From NCBI GenBank assembly GCA_900112915.1, contig FONK01000006.1, positions 1 to 64,000 on the forward strand: a stretch of 64,000 bases of DNA, in the 5' to 3' direction. The stretch is from Peptostreptococcaceae bacterium pGA-8. Lineage in GTDB: Bacteria; Bacillota; Clostridia; Peptostreptococcales; Anaerovoracaceae. Position 1 is the stretch's first letter; the number at the start of each line of letters is the position of its first letter. The translations under genes were made by a program, and so were the position numbers. The notes under the pieces were generated by a model. The model saw nothing but the letters and a program-made list of their open reading frames with translations. It was not told the origin of the DNA and did not search any database. Shown here piece by piece: positions 52,278 to 62,200 of the stretch.

Positions 52278-52982
52278 ATGCTGGACAATAAAAAAGTTGG
52301 AGATTTTATTTCTTCTTGTCGTAAGGAAAAGGACTTGACCCAACAGCAGCTGGGGGAAATTTTAGGGGTAAGCGATAAAGCAGTATCCAAGTGGGAAACC
52401 GGAAGGTCAATTCCTGATGTAACAATTTTAGAACTACTTTGCAATACACTAGGCATCAGTGTCGGTGAGTTTTTTGCCGGAGAGGAAATTGCTGCCGAAG
52501 AGTATGATAAAACTGTGGAAAAACAGCTTTTAAGCGCCTTAGCTTTAGATAAGCTATGGATTTTTCAGGTAGCTGTGTATATACTTGAATTTTCAGCATT
52601 GACATTCATGTTATTGCCTATTATGAGGACTGATAGACTTTTACCATCACTTGATCCAATAAATGTTATATGCTGGCTAATGATGATTGCAGCGGGGTTA
52701 GGCAGCTTTTTGCTGGATAAATATTTGCCATTTAAGCTGTATAGAAGGTCAAATGTCGCCATAGAAGTATCTCACGGAATAATCAGCTTTTTACTGATAA
52801 TTTCAGTGAATATAGTAAAGATGTATCGGTACGGACTTGAAATCTTTTGGAATTCTCGACTTTCACCATCATATTTTTTGATAATTATCCTTATCTGCTT
52901 ACTAATAGTTATATATCCCAAAATGGCACTTGCCAAGGATAGGCGAAGGCAGGCTGAAAAAGAGGAATTGAAAATTAGATAG
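52278..52982 (+). CDS. XRE-family regulator with membrane helices
   Basis: A 234-residue protein: an N-terminal Cro/CI-type HTH (about residues 6-62; LTQQQLGEILGVSDKAVSKWETGRSIPDV), a linker, then four hydrophobic helices (about 93-113, 128-150, 163-185, 197-216) and a basic tail. Such membrane-tethered XRE regulators are frequent in Clostridia and Bacilli; targets unknown. The ATG follows GAAGGAGGTGGATT. A strong terminator follows, so it is a single-gene unit. Confidence 0.85.
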   Translation: MLDNKKVGDFISSCRKEKDLTQQQLGEILGVSDKAVSKWETGRSIPDVTILELLCNTLGISVGEFFAGEEIAAEEYDKTVEKQLLSALALDKLWIFQVAVYILEFSALTFMLLPIMRTDRLLPSLDPINVICWLMMIAAGLGSFLLDKYLPFKLYRRSNVAIEVSHGIISFLLIISVNIVKMYRYGLEIFWNSRLSPSYFLIIILICLLIVIYPKMALAKDRRRQAEKEELKIR

Positions 52983-52991
52983 CATTGCAAC

Positions 52992-53028
52992 AAAAGAGCA
53001 CAAGGGGTTGTCAACCTTGTGCTCTTTT
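52992..53028 (+). terminator. Terminator after the XRE gene
   Basis: AAAAGAGCACAAGG (52992-53005) and CCTTGTGCTCTTTT (53015-53028) are a perfect 14-pair stem with a nine-base loop, reading as terminator in both directions. Confidence 0.9.
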
Positions 53029-53401
53029 GGAAAGGAGTTTTTCACGAAAATATTAAAAAATCCAAATGTAAATTAAAAAAATTAATACGAAAGCTTGTAA
53101 TTTTAATATAGAATTATAGTAACGCATTATCAGAAAGAAGTCAAGCCTATGTGTAATTTAATGCAGAAATTAGAAATGTTATAAACTAAGTCAAACGAAA
53201 TAATAGTCCAAAAGCTCAATATAAAATAGAGGTTTGATATATATTCATCATATACAGACTAAAATTAGCGCAAGCGAATAGAGGATTGTAGGCATATGCT
53301 TGCAACCTTTCGTTTATTTAAGAGCATATGTATCAATATTGACAATGTTGAAAACTATGATAAGTTAAATATATAAATATTAAAATAGGAGCTGCTGTAA
53401 T
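53029..53401. other. Long intergenic region before the two-component genes
   Basis: AT-rich and without a gene. An imperfect hairpin lies at about 53272-53322 (CGAA, AGG and TTG pairing with CAA, CCT and TTCG around a GCATATGC palindrome) and is followed by TTTATTT. A TTGACA at 53339-53344 may be the -35 of the kinase gene, but no good -10 at the right distance is seen. Confidence 0.4.
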
Positions 53402-55387
53402 ATGAGGAATAAGAGACTAATACAGATAACAATTGCTATAATCGGTATTATTATATGCTTCTCTATTTATACTAAAGAAAAATATGACATATCGCTATTT
53501 GACTATATACGCTTTATAATGCCATATTCCCAAGTAGAAAAGCAGTATTTATCTGATAAGAAAACTTTGCATTATGGATGTGATAGTAATGCACCACCAC
53601 TTTCGTTTTCTGATGGTGATAAAAATATAGAGGGATTAATAATCGACTATATGGGCGCCATCTCTATTGAATGTGGAATTCCACTTCAAAGTGTTACAGC
53701 CCCATGGAATAATACTATTGAAAATCTAAGGAAAAGTAACGTAGATATTGTTGATATGTTTCCGACTAAGAAGAGAGGAGAGGAGTTTTCTTTTACTCAA
53801 CCCATATATACTCTTAATGGTGCAATCGCAACAATTGACCCTCAAATAAAAGACATTAAGGATTTAAATGGTAAAATAATTGCTGTAATTGAAGGCGATT
53901 TTGCACAAGAAAAATTGAGAGATATACTAAAGGACAAGCCAAATAGAAAATATAAAATTAAGACATATGATAGCATGAATGATGGCATAATGGCATTGAA
54001 GAATGCTGAAGTTGATGCTGTTGCCGGAGATGAAGCTGTAATTGCTTACATAATAAATAAATCAACGGATGAAGAGCACTGTAGAATTCTTCCTTCCAAA
54101 CTGTACTCCAAGAATGTTACTTTAGCAGTGAGAAAGGATGATGAAGTTTTACTTGGCATTTTAAATAAGACAATTCTTAAGCTTAAAGAAAAAGACGTGT
54201 TAACAAAAGCACAAGAAAAGTGGTTTGGAGTTGCATCTCCAATAATTAAACAGCCGGAAAAGTATAATATAGGTTTTGCCATAGCAGTTATTGCTATTAT
54301 GCTGGTTTTATTTATATTTTTATGGAACGATGCAATGAAAAAAATTATTGCAGAGAAAACAAAGGCGGTAGAAACAGGCAGACAAAATCTTCAGACGATA
54401 ATAGATACTCTCGACACATATCTTTTTACATATAACCAATTTGGCATAATTAAGGAATGTAATAATGCTGTAGAAAAACTGTTAGGAGTTAAAAAATCTG
54501 ATATTTTAAATACAAAGATAGATGATAATGAATTGTTACACTTTGTGTCTTCATCATGTATTTTAAAAGAAAAATCCCAAATAGAATTTTGTGGCAGGCA
54601 TTATAGTGTAACAAAGCGAACTTTACAAAAATCAAACGAAGAGACGCTCGTTGTATTTGAAGATGTCACAAATGAAGTTTTATACAATAAGAGGTTAAGA
54701 CAGGAAAGCAAAATGGAAGCGGTCAATCATCTTTCAGCAGGACTTGCTCATGAGATCAGAAACCCTTTAGGAATAATTCGCAACTATTTATTTATTCTTA
54801 GAGATTTGGTTAGCGATGAGATTGGTATTCAAGCTGTAAGGGCTGCCAATATATCTGTTAACAGAATAAACTCTCTAGTAACAAATTTACTTAATTTTTC
54901 AAAAATTGTGAGTGATGAAAGATGTTATGTAGATGTATTAAAGGTAATAGAAAGCATTGTATCTTTAGAAGAGAAAAATATTAATCAAAAGGGAATATTA
55001 ATTGAAATATCATCTTTTGGGGATACCGGAATATGGGCAGGAGAGGAATCTCTTAAAATTATATTTGTAAATTTAATTGATAATGCAATTGAATCCTTTA
55101 GTGAAGAATATGATGATAAAAGGATTCTAATCAGCATAGTAGGAGAGCAACATAAAATTACAATTAAAATTAAGGATACGGGAAAAGGCTTGGAAAAGGA
55201 TCATATAGAAAATATCTTCAATCCATTTTATACAACAAAAGATCAAGGTACGGGTTTGGGGCTTTATATGGTGCAGTCAGAAATTAAAAAGCTAAATGGA
55301 ACTGTGGATGTATTTAGTAAAGAAAATGAAGGGACCGAATTTTCAGTAGAGCTTCTAAAAGGAGAGTTGAATAATGAGAATAAATGA
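53402..55387 (+). CDS. Sensor histidine kinase with periplasmic solute-binding domain
   Basis: A 661-residue membrane kinase: helix 1 (about 7-24), an extracellular SBP_bac_3-type domain (about 50-280; LHYGCDSNAPPLSF, VAGDEAVIAYII), helix 2 (about 290-310), a PAS domain (about 322-430), then HisKA with SAGLAHEIRNPLG (phospho-His near residue 450) and an HATPase with NLIDNAIESF, DTGKGLEKDHI and GTGLGLYMVQ. The solute-binding domain of amino-acid type suggests sensing of an amino acid outside the cell. Its end overlaps the response-regulator start by 14 bases. The -GAGCTGCTGTAAT- before the ATG is a moderate ribosome site. Confidence 0.9.
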   Translation: MRNKRLIQITIAIIGIIICFSIYTKEKYDISLFDYIRFIMPYSQVEKQYLSDKKTLHYGCDSNAPPLSFSDGDKNIEGLIIDYMGAISIECGIPLQSVTAPWNNTIENLRKSNVDIVDMFPTKKRGEEFSFTQPIYTLNGAIATIDPQIKDIKDLNGKIIAVIEGDFAQEKLRDILKDKPNRKYKIKTYDSMNDGIMALKNAEVDAVAGDEAVIAYIINKSTDEEHCRILPSKLYSKNVTLAVRKDDEVLLGILNKTILKLKEKDVLTKAQEKWFGVASPIIKQPEKYNIGFAIAVIAIMLVLFIFLWNDAMKKIIAEKTKAVETGRQNLQTIIDTLDTYLFTYNQFGIIKECNNAVEKLLGVKKSDILNTKIDDNELLHFVSSSCILKEKSQIEFCGRHYSVTKRTLQKSNEETLVVFEDVTNEVLYNKRLRQESKMEAVNHLSAGLAHEIRNPLGIIRNYLFILRDLVSDEIGIQAVRAANISVNRINSLVTNLLNFSKIVSDERCYVDVLKVIESIVSLEEKNINQKGILIEISSFGDTGIWAGEESLKIIFVNLIDNAIESFSEEYDDKRILISIVGEQHKITIKIKDTGKGLEKDHIENIFNPFYTTKDQGTGLGLYMVQSEIKKLNGTVDVFSKENEGTEFSVELLKGELNNENK

Positions 55388-56738
55388 TTTTACTATTTTA
55401 GTGGTTGATGATGAGATAGAATATCAAAATACAATGTCTATAATACTTGGATCAAAAGGGTATAGAGTTTTGACGGCATCTTCAGGGAACGAGGCCATTG
55501 AAACTATAAAAGATAATGATGTTGATTTGGTTATAACTGATTTAAAGATGCCGGGATTGTCAGGAATTGAGCTTGTAAAAAGAACAAGGTGTTTAAATAG
55601 TGATATCAATATTATAATAGTAACTGCATATGGAACAATTGAAAGTGCGGTCGAGGCTATAAAATTGGGTGCTGATAGTTATTTTGTGAAGAGTGATGAC
55701 CCGCAAAACCTTATTTCGGCTGTAGGACAATTGGCCAAGATAAAGGAATTATCAAATGAGAATAGAATCTTAAAAGAAAATTTTGCCCGCCAAGATGCGT
55801 TTTTAGAATCTAAAAGCAAAGCCTTTAAGAAAGTTCTCGATGTTTGTGATAAAGCAGCTGAGACTAATATTAATGTTTTGCTGTTAGGTGAATCGGGAGT
55901 AGGAAAAGAGGTAGTTGCAAACTATATACATGTAAATAGCAGCAGATGCAACAACCATTTTGTACCTGTAAACTGTCAAAGTTTTTCAAGCGGATTGATT
56001 GAGTCTGAACTTTTTGGACATGAAAAGGGTGCTTTTACAGGTGCAAGTGGCAAGCGCATCGGTAGATTTGAAGAGGCACATAGCGGAACCATATTTTTAG
56101 ATGAAATAGGAGATTTACCGCTAGATACGCAGAGTAAATTACTAAGGACAATTGAGAATAGAACGATTGAAAGACTAGGGAGTAATAAGAGAATAGAGCT
56201 TGACTTTAGAATTATATCTGCAACTAATAAGAATATAGAAGAGCTAATTTCAACAGGTGATTTTAGAGAAGACCTTTTTTATAGAATTAATACATTAACT
56301 CTGACGATTCCCCCTTTAAGAGAAAGGCGAGAAGACATTCCCGGATTGATTGATTTCTTTGTTAAAAAAATAGAAAAAGAACAAAAGAAACCGATTAAGA
56401 GAATAGATGATGATGTTCTTGACAAGTTATATAATTATGACTATCCCGGCAATGTTAGAGAACTTAAGAATCTATTGGAACGCCTCATTACATTAAGTGA
56501 AAACGGCATCATTACATTTGACAAATCCGATGGATATTTACCTATTAACTTTAATACGCATTTGATAAAAAGTGATGGTTTAAGAGAGGCAAGGAAAGCT
56601 TTTGAAAAAGAATATATAGAGGGAGCTTTAAAGTTAAATAAATATAATATTTCTAAAACGGCTAATCAAATTAAGATTTCAGACAGGCAGCTCTGGAATA
56701 AGATTTCCGAATTGGAAATAGAAATTGTTAAAAAATGA
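55374..56738 (+). CDS. NtrC-family sigma-54-dependent response regulator
   Basis: A 454-residue regulator: receiver domain (about 5-120; phospho-Asp in [10 protein letters not shown] near 55), AAA+ domain with Walker [12 protein letters not shown] (near 172), the sigma-54 contact loop GAFTGA (in [13 protein letters not shown], near 220), Walker [11 protein letters not shown] (near 242), and a C-terminal Fis-type HTH ([22 protein letters not shown]). Coupled to the upstream kinase. The only -24/-12 promoter seen nearby lies before the symporter gene downstream, its likely target. Confidence 0.94.
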   Translation: MRINDFTILVVDDEIEYQNTMSIILGSKGYRVLTASSGNEAIETIKDNDVDLVITDLKMPGLSGIELVKRTRCLNSDINIIIVTAYGTIESAVEAIKLGADSYFVKSDDPQNLISAVGQLAKIKELSNENRILKENFARQDAFLESKSKAFKKVLDVCDKAAETNINVLLLGESGVGKEVVANYIHVNSSRCNNHFVPVNCQSFSSGLIESELFGHEKGAFTGASGKRIGRFEEAHSGTIFLDEIGDLPLDTQSKLLRTIENRTIERLGSNKRIELDFRIISATNKNIEELISTGDFREDLFYRINTLTLTIPPLRERREDIPGLIDFFVKKIEKEQKKPIKRIDDDVLDKLYNYDYPGNVRELKNLLERLITLSENGIITFDKSDGYLPINFNTHLIKSDGLREARKAFEKEYIEGALKLNKYNISKTANQIKISDRQLWNKISELEIEIVKK

Positions 56739-56764
56739 CTAGATAGTCAGGTACCTGGGGACAG

Positions 56765-56809
56765 ACCGTGAAACATTTTGCACACTGCGAAAAAATTTTC
56801 ACGGTTTTT
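56765..56809 (+). terminator. Terminator after the response regulator
   Basis: ACCGTGAAA (56765-56773) pairs with TTTCACGGT (56797-56805), followed by TTTT. It overlaps the longer inverted repeat 56770-56828. Confidence 0.65.
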
Positions 56810-56828
56810 GTGTGCATTAAAATGTTTC
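56770..56828 (+). promoter_or_regulatory. Inverted repeat, candidate enhancer site for the NtrC-type activator
   Basis: GAAACATTTTGCACAC (56770-56785) is repeated in inverse orientation at 56810-56828, with three extra bases in the second copy. It is 70-130 bases before the -24/-12 promoter, the usual place for an upstream activator site. GCACAC/GTGTGC half sites resemble those of other NtrC-type activators. Confidence 0.55.
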
Positions 56829-56896
56829 TGCGCTTCCAGGAAGGATGGACTTAACCTTTTGTAAGGCTTTAGGTTATTTCTTAAAACGTATTATTT

Positions 56897-56911
56897 TGGC
56901 ACGCATATTGC
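56897..56911 (+). promoter_or_regulatory. Sigma-54 (-24/-12) promoter of the symporter gene
   Basis: TGGCACGCATATTGC at 56897-56911 matches the TGGCACN5TTGC consensus in all key bases (GG at -24, GC at -12). Start of transcription is predicted near 56923, and the symporter ATG is at 56957. Confidence 0.88.
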
Positions 56912-56956
56912 TTCTAAAGTATGTATAAATACTAAATGTCTTAGAAAGGAGCAATT

Positions 56957-58300
56957 ATGGATATTATTTATGAAATTAATGGGAAAATTAATGACCTGGT
57001 ATGGGGCCCTTACATGATTTTCTTGCTTGTAGGTGTTGGTATTTTCTTATCATTAAGGCTTAAATTTCTTCAATTTTTTAGGTTTGGATACATAATAAAG
57101 CGTACTATAGGCAAAGCGTTCAAACCATCTGAAGGCGATGGGGCAATTTCTTCTGCAAAGGCAGGACTCACTTCAATAGCAGCAGTTGTTGGCACCGGAA
57201 ATATAGCCGGCGTAGCAACAGCCATTGCCATAGGGGGTCCGGGTGCTGTATTTTGGATGTGGGTATCAGCTCTGTTTGGAATGGCAACAAAATATTCAGA
57301 GATAACTCTTGGTGTGCATTTTAGAGAAAAGAAGGAAGATGGCACGTATGCCGGTGGGGCAATGTACTACATCGAAAAAGGCTTACATTCAAAGGTTTTA
57401 GCCGGGTTCTTTGCCGTTATGGTAATCATTGCTTATTTTGTTGTAGGTGCCATTGTAGATACAAATTCTATTTGTTTATCTGTTGAAGCACAATTTGGTA
57501 TTCCACCCCTAGCAACAGGTGTTATATTTTCCGTATTGACAGCGATTGTTATTCTTGGAGGCATTACAAGAATAGGTGATGTTTGTCAGTGGCTTACTCC
57601 ATTTATGTGCGGGATTTATATTATTGCAGGTTTGGCAATTATTGTACTTAATTTAGAAAGTGTACCGAAGGCATTTGCTGAAATATTTCAAGGTGCTTTT
57701 ACACCGGCAGGAGCTACCGGGGGATTTGTTGGTACCACTTTTATGATGATGGTTACAAAGGGGATGGCAAGAGGGTTATTCTCCAATGAGGCAGGACTTG
57801 GTTCATCTCCGATTATCCATTCAAGTGCAATAGTTAAGCATCCGGTAGAGCAAGGCATATGGGGAGCAACGGAGGTGTTTGTAGATACATTAATTGTGGC
57901 GACAATTACGGGCCTTGCAATTGTTATTTCGGGAGCATGGAAAAGTGGTCTTGACGGTGCAGCATTAACAATGAAAGCATTCGAAATAGCTTTACCGGGC
58001 AAAATAGGCAGTTATATAGTAATGCTAAGCGCAGTTTTATTTGGTTATTCTTGCCTAATTTCAGCTAATTACTACTGTGAGAAGGCTGCGGACTACTTAT
58101 TTGGTAGAAGCTCAGCAATGCCGATTAGAATAGTTTGGTGTATATTTATCATTATAGGTTCGGTTGGAGGACTGGGATTTGTTTGGGATCTCGCAGATAC
58201 TTGTAATGGTCTTATGGCAATTCCTAACTTAATTGCATTGCTAATATTAAGCCCTATTGTAGTTAAGCTGACAAAGGAGTATTTCGATAGTATAAAATAA
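56957..58300 (+). CDS. AGCS-family sodium:alanine/glycine symporter
   Basis: A 447-residue membrane protein with about 11 helices, matching the alanine or glycine:cation symporter family (AgcS/DagA/AlsT): GTGNIAGVATAIAIGGPGAVFWMW (about residues 78-101, family signature region) and ARGLFSNEAGLGSSPIIHSSA (near 271). Takes up alanine, glycine or similar amino acids with sodium. Placed directly behind a -24/-12 promoter and the sensor/activator pair, so expression is probably induced by the sensed amino acid. The ribosome site is AGAAAGGAGCA. Confidence 0.92.
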   Translation: MDIIYEINGKINDLVWGPYMIFLLVGVGIFLSLRLKFLQFFRFGYIIKRTIGKAFKPSEGDGAISSAKAGLTSIAAVVGTGNIAGVATAIAIGGPGAVFWMWVSALFGMATKYSEITLGVHFREKKEDGTYAGGAMYYIEKGLHSKVLAGFFAVMVIIAYFVVGAIVDTNSICLSVEAQFGIPPLATGVIFSVLTAIVILGGITRIGDVCQWLTPFMCGIYIIAGLAIIVLNLESVPKAFAEIFQGAFTPAGATGGFVGTTFMMMVTKGMARGLFSNEAGLGSSPIIHSSAIVKHPVEQGIWGATEVFVDTLIVATITGLAIVISGAWKSGLDGAALTMKAFEIALPGKIGSYIVMLSAVLFGYSCLISANYYCEKAADYLFGRSSAMPIRIVWCIFIIIGSVGGLGFVWDLADTCNGLMAIPNLIALLILSPIVVKLTKEYFDSIK

Positions 58301-58401
58301 AAAATTGGATGTCAGGTGGCAATGAAAAGAATTTGTTCAAGTGACAATGGATAATTGAACTTATAAACTCAACTGTATATGATTTGACAAAGCACAAAAA
58401 C

Positions 58402-58428
58402 AGGGCGTAGTCATAAAGACCACGCCCT
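58402..58428. terminator. Bidirectional terminator between the symporter and the pyr operon
   Basis: AGGGCGTAGTC (58402-58412) pairs with GACCACGCCCT (58418-58428) with one mismatch. On the minus strand it is followed by GTTTTTG, so it ends the pyr operon; on the plus strand the T tract is weaker. Confidence 0.8.
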
Positions 58429-58447
58429 TCTGTCATTTTAGCTATAT

Positions 58448-58870
58448 TTAGCGAACCACATGCTCAGAATCGCAGTAGATGCAGCGGTAGACTTTTTTGT
58501 CCTTGTCAACCAGCCGGAACTTCTGAAGGATTTCCTGCTCAACTGAGGTTATACAGCGAGGATTTTTGCATTTGATAACATCTGTGAGAGTCTCCGGTAG
58601 GGAAAGGTGAACCTTTTTCACCAGCTTGCCGTTTCGTACTCTGTTAACAGTTATGTTGCTGTCGATATAGCCAAGCACATCGAAATCTAGGGGAATATCC
58701 TCGTCAATTTTGATTATGTCCTTTTGACCGTACTTTGTGCTTGAAACGTGCTGAATTACGGCAACACAGCAGTTTAGCTTATCCAGCTTAAGAAGCTCGT
58801 ATATCTCCATGCTTTTGCCCGCTTTAATGTGGTCCAGAACTATACCTGTATTTACTCCATCTATATTCAT
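58448..58870 (-). CDS. pyrI: Aspartate carbamoyltransferase regulatory chain
   Basis: A 140-residue protein matching PyrI: the N-terminal nucleotide-binding domain (VNTGIVLDHIKAGKSMEIYELL, allosteric ATP/CTP site) and a C-terminal zinc domain with four cysteines, CKNPRC and CIYC. It gives feedback control to PyrB. The ATG at 58870 follows AAAGGGGAAAAAC; the frame is open to 58984 but that would overlap pyrB. It is the last gene of the operon, 16 bases after pyrB. Many Bacilli lack pyrI, so its presence agrees with a clostridial host. Confidence 0.95.
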   Translation of the reverse strand: MNIDGVNTGIVLDHIKAGKSMEIYELLKLDKLNCCVAVIQHVSSTKYGQKDIIKIDEDIPLDFDVLGYIDSNITVNRVRNGKLVKKVHLSLPETLTDVIKCKNPRCITSVEQEILQKFRLVDKDKKVYRCIYCDSEHVVR

Positions 58871-58886
58871 TGTTTTTCCCCTTTCT

Positions 58887-59816
58887 TTATTTATGCCTTT
58901 TGATTCCCAGCAGGAACAAAATAAGTGCCATTCTAATATGCTTGCCACAAAGTGCCTGGAAGAAGTAGCATGCTCGCGGGTCATCGTCCACCTCCACGGA
59001 TATCTCGTTAACCCTTGGAAGAGGATGCATTATGGTCAAATCCTCTTTTGCCGCCTGTAGCTTTTCAAGGTCCAAGATGTAACTGTCCTTTAAACGAATA
59101 TAGTCAGCTTCATTGAAAAATCTTTCTTTTTGAACCCTTGTCATATAGAGGATGTCCAGCATAGGCATAGCCTCCTCAAGCTTTTCAACTTCGACCCATT
59201 CAGCGCCCGCCTGAGTCATTTTTTCCTTCATATAGTCCGGAACCTGCAACTCTTTTGGTGAAATAAGCACGAACTTGACATTTGGATATCTGAGCATTGC
59301 TTCAATTAAAGAGTGGACTGTACGGCCGAACTTCAAGTCACCACATAGCCCGACCGTCATATCGGAGAGTCTGCCCTTCTTTCTTTTGATAGTCAAAAGG
59401 TCGGTAAGGGTTTGAGTCGGATGGAAATGGCCGCCGTCACCGGCGTTTATAATTGGAACGGTGGTTCTTTGCGCACCGACAATAGGAGCCCCTTCCTTAG
59501 GATGCCTCATGGCAATAATGTCCACATAGCAGCCAACAGTCTGAATGGTATCGCTTACGCTTTCGCCCTTGGCAGCGGAGCTGGAATTAGCTGAGGAAAA
59601 TCCCAAAACACTTCCGCCAAGCTCCAGCATAGCAGCTTCAAAGCTCAGCCTTGTTCTGGTGCTCGGCTCGAAGAAAAGGGTAGCCAGTTTTTTGTGGGCA
59701 CAAATATCTTCGTAAGCCTCATGATTTTCTACAATATCATCTGCTACCTCAATTAGCTGATCAATTTCATCTACAGTAAGGTCTGTGATATTAATTAGGT
59801 TTCGAATTTCTTTCAT
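58887..59816 (-). CDS. pyrB: Aspartate carbamoyltransferase, catalytic chain
   Basis: Makes carbamoyl-aspartate from carbamoyl phosphate and aspartate. The 309-residue protein has the carbamoyl phosphate loop [15 protein letters not shown] (about residues 51-65), [15 protein letters not shown]-type loop with the active Lys (near 83), MRHPKEGAP (near 103) and HPLPRVNEI (near 263). The ATG directly follows the pyrE stop codon, so translation is coupled. Confidence 0.97.
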   Translation of the reverse strand: MKEIRNLINITDLTVDEIDQLIEVADDIVENHEAYEDICAHKKLATLFFEPSTRTRLSFEAAMLELGGSVLGFSSANSSSAAKGESVSDTIQTVGCYVDIIAMRHPKEGAPIVGAQRTTVPIINAGDGGHFHPTQTLTDLLTIKRKKGRLSDMTVGLCGDLKFGRTVHSLIEAMLRYPNVKFVLISPKELQVPDYMKEKMTQAGAEWVEVEKLEEAMPMLDILYMTRVQKERFFNEADYIRLKDSYILDLEKLQAAKEDLTIMHPLPRVNEISVEVDDDPRACYFFQALCGKHIRMALILFLLGIKRHK

Positions 59817-60482
59817 CTATTTCCTTCCTTTCATCCAGCCCTCATCCTGAGGGTTATTTCTAAACGCAATTATTTTCTCTTTTTGAGCCGGTGTTATATA
59901 TTCCTTTTCAACTGCAACCTCTAACAAAACATCCAAATTGCAAAGGCTTTCGTTTGTCGTATTGCTCTCCTCCAAGCGAGCTTTTGCCTTAGCCATTCCG
60001 TAGGTAAAGATGCTCGCAATGCCGAGTACCTCCGCTCCGAAGTCTCTCAGTACATTTACTGTTTCAATTGACGAGCCTGCTGTTGAAATCAGATCTTCTA
60101 TTACAACCACCTTTTGCCCCGGAGTTAGCTTGCCTTCAATTTGATTTGTTCTGCCATGATCCTTTGCAGAGCCTCTAACATAGCCCATAGGAAGATTCAT
60201 AAGGTGTCCGACAATTGCAGCGTGAGCAATTCCGGCAGTGCTTGTCCCCATAACTACCTGACAATCAGGAAAGCTTTTCTCAATCGTCTCTTTAAGCGAT
60301 TCTTCAATTAGAGTTCTCACCTCAGGTGATGTAAGGGTTAGGCGATTATCGCAGTAAATTGGACTCTTAATGCCCGATGCCCAAGTAAATGGTTCGTCAG
60401 GTCTCAGGAAAACTGCTCCGATAGATAGAAGACCTTCAGCAACCTGTCTTGAGCCGGCATCTTTAATGTTTTTTGTTTCCAT
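59817..60482 (-). CDS. pyrE: Orotate phosphoribosyltransferase
   Basis: Makes orotidine 5'-phosphate from orotate and PRPP. The 221-residue protein has the PRPP-binding motif KVVVIEDLISTAGSSIE (about residues 124-140) and the flexible-loop lysines RGSAKDHGRTNQIEG (near 104). The ribosome site AAGGAGGAAAA is clear. It lies 21 bases after pyrF. Confidence 0.96.
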   Translation of the reverse strand: METKNIKDAGSRQVAEGLLSIGAVFLRPDEPFTWASGIKSPIYCDNRLTLTSPEVRTLIEESLKETIEKSFPDCQVVMGTSTAGIAHAAIVGHLMNLPMGYVRGSAKDHGRTNQIEGKLTPGQKVVVIEDLISTAGSSIETVNVLRDFGAEVLGIASIFTYGMAKAKARLEESNTTNESLCNLDVLLEVAVEKEYITPAQKEKIIAFRNNPQDEGWMKGRK

Positions 60483-60503
60483 TTTTCCTCCTTATAAATT
60501 CTC

Positions 60504-61226
60504 TTATATAAATTCCTTCAGACATCTTTCATAAGCAGCCACAGGATTTTCAGCCTTGGTAATGGGCCTGCCGACAACGATGAAGTTGGAACCCAGAACC
60601 TTAGCCCTTGCAGGGGTAGTGACCCTGACCTGGTCATCCATTGCGGCATCCTCAAATCTCACTCCCGGAGTGATTGTCAGGAATTCTTCACCACAAGTTT
60701 CGTGAATTAAGCCGGCCTCTAAGGGGGAGCATACTACACCATCCAGCCTCGCTATTTTTGCATTTTCAGCATATCCCTTAACTGTATCTTCAAGCGACTT
60801 TGCTATGAAAAGCTCCGACTTCATTCTCTCTTCACTGGTTGAGGTGAGCTGAGTGACAGCAATCAGTAAAGGTCTTGATTTTCCCGGAAGAGTTCCCGCT
60901 TCAAGTCCGGCAATAGCTGCCGCCATCATCTCGACAGTTCCCGCTGCGTGAACATTGCACATATCCACATCCAGCTTTGCCAATGATGTCATGGCCTTTT
61001 CAACGGTGTTGGGAATATCGTGAAGCTTTAGGTCAAGGAAAATCTTGTGGTCAAGAGCCTTGATTTTTTCAATTATTGCAGGACCTTCGCTGTAGAAAAG
61101 CTCCATTCCAACCTTTACATAGGGCTTTCTCGCTGAGTCTTTAAAATTGCTCAAAAAAGCAAGGGCAGCTTCACCGGTTGGGAAGTCCAGAGCGATTATG
61201 ACATCACGGTTTATTTGATTATTCAT
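60504..61226 (-). CDS. pyrF: Orotidine 5'-phosphate decarboxylase
   Basis: Last step to UMP. The 240-residue TIM-barrel protein has IALDFPTGE at the N-terminus, the catalytic tetrad in KIFLDLKLHDIPNTV (about residues 56-70) and the phosphate site VVGRPIT near 220. AAGGAGGAACTC precedes the ATG, and pyrD ends ten bases upstream. Confidence 0.97.
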   Translation of the reverse strand: MNNQINRDVIIALDFPTGEAALAFLSNFKDSARKPYVKVGMELFYSEGPAIIEKIKALDHKIFLDLKLHDIPNTVEKAMTSLAKLDVDMCNVHAAGTVEMMAAAIAGLEAGTLPGKSRPLLIAVTQLTSTSEERMKSELFIAKSLEDTVKGYAENAKIARLDGVVCSPLEAGLIHETCGEEFLTITPGVRFEDAAMDDQVRVTTPARAKVLGSNFIVVGRPITKAENPVAAYERCLKEFI

Positions 61227-61236
61227 GAGTTCCTCC

Positions 61237-62163
61237 TTATTGTACGATTCCGATTATCTCTTCTAAACGATTGATTTTAAGCTTATCCATAAGAACCGGA
61301 AGCTCCTCTATAATGTCTCGGCAAATCATCGGGTTCACCAGGTTAGCGGCTCCGACTTGGGTTGCAGTTGCACCTGCCATCATCATTTCGATTACATCCT
61401 TTGCCGATGAAATACCGCCCATTCCTATAATCGGCAATTTCACAGCCTTCGCTACCTGATAAACCATGCGAACTGCTATTGGAAAAATCGCAGGTCCTGA
61501 AAGCCCCCCCATTTTATTGGCGATTACGGGGCTTCGACTTTTAATGTCAATTCTCATTCCAAGCATGGTGTTTATCAAGCTGAGACCATCAGCCCCGGCA
61601 CTTTCGCAAGCCTTGGCGATTTCGGTAATATCCGTTACATTGGGACTCAGCTTTATGTATAGCGGCTTTTTTGTTGCTTTTCTGACGGCATTCGTTACTT
61701 CCGCCGCACTTTTCGGATCTACACCGTATGCCATACCACCATTGTGAACATTTGGACAGCTGACATTTACTTCTATAATTCCCACTTGCTTTTGCCGGTC
61801 CATAGCTTCAGCGCATTTTACATATTCATCTATGGAAAAGCCGCTGATGTTGGCGATTAGAGGTTTTTTGTAAATCCTTCCCAGAGCAGGCAGCTCCTCG
61901 GAGATAACCTTTTCAAGACCGGGATTTTGCAGCCCCACAGAGTTTATAAGTCCACCGGGGCATTCCGCAATTCTCGGCTGAGGATTGCCGAATCTGGGCT
62001 CAAGGGTTGTCCCTTTAAAGGAAATGGAGCCTAAAATGTTTAAATCGTACAGCCGGGCGAATTCCTGTCCGTACCCAAAGGTACCGCTGGCAGGAATGAC
62101 AGGATTGTCCAAAATTACGCCACTTAGATTTACCGATGTGTTTTTTAATTCTTTATTCAACAT
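61237..62163 (-). CDS. pyrD: Dihydroorotate dehydrogenase B, catalytic subunit
   Basis: Oxidises dihydroorotate to orotate with FMN, passing electrons through PyrK to NAD. The 308-residue protein has the class 1B features: PVIPASGTFGYG (about residues 21-32), the active-site cysteine in EVNVSCPNVHNGG (near 131), KLSPNVTDI, and a C-terminal FMN phosphate-binding part GMGGISSAKDVIEMMMAGA (near 248). The adjacent pyrK confirms the NAD-linked type. Confidence 0.97.
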   Translation of the reverse strand: MLNKELKNTSVNLSGVILDNPVIPASGTFGYGQEFARLYDLNILGSISFKGTTLEPRFGNPQPRIAECPGGLINSVGLQNPGLEKVISEELPALGRIYKKPLIANISGFSIDEYVKCAEAMDRQKQVGIIEVNVSCPNVHNGGMAYGVDPKSAAEVTNAVRKATKKPLYIKLSPNVTDITEIAKACESAGADGLSLINTMLGMRIDIKSRSPVIANKMGGLSGPAIFPIAVRMVYQVAKAVKLPIIGMGGISSAKDVIEMMMAGATATQVGAANLVNPMICRDIIEELPVLMDKLKINRLEEIIGIVQ

Positions 62164-62200
62164 GTTTAAATCTACCCTCTCAGTTTATCTCAAGCCTGAT

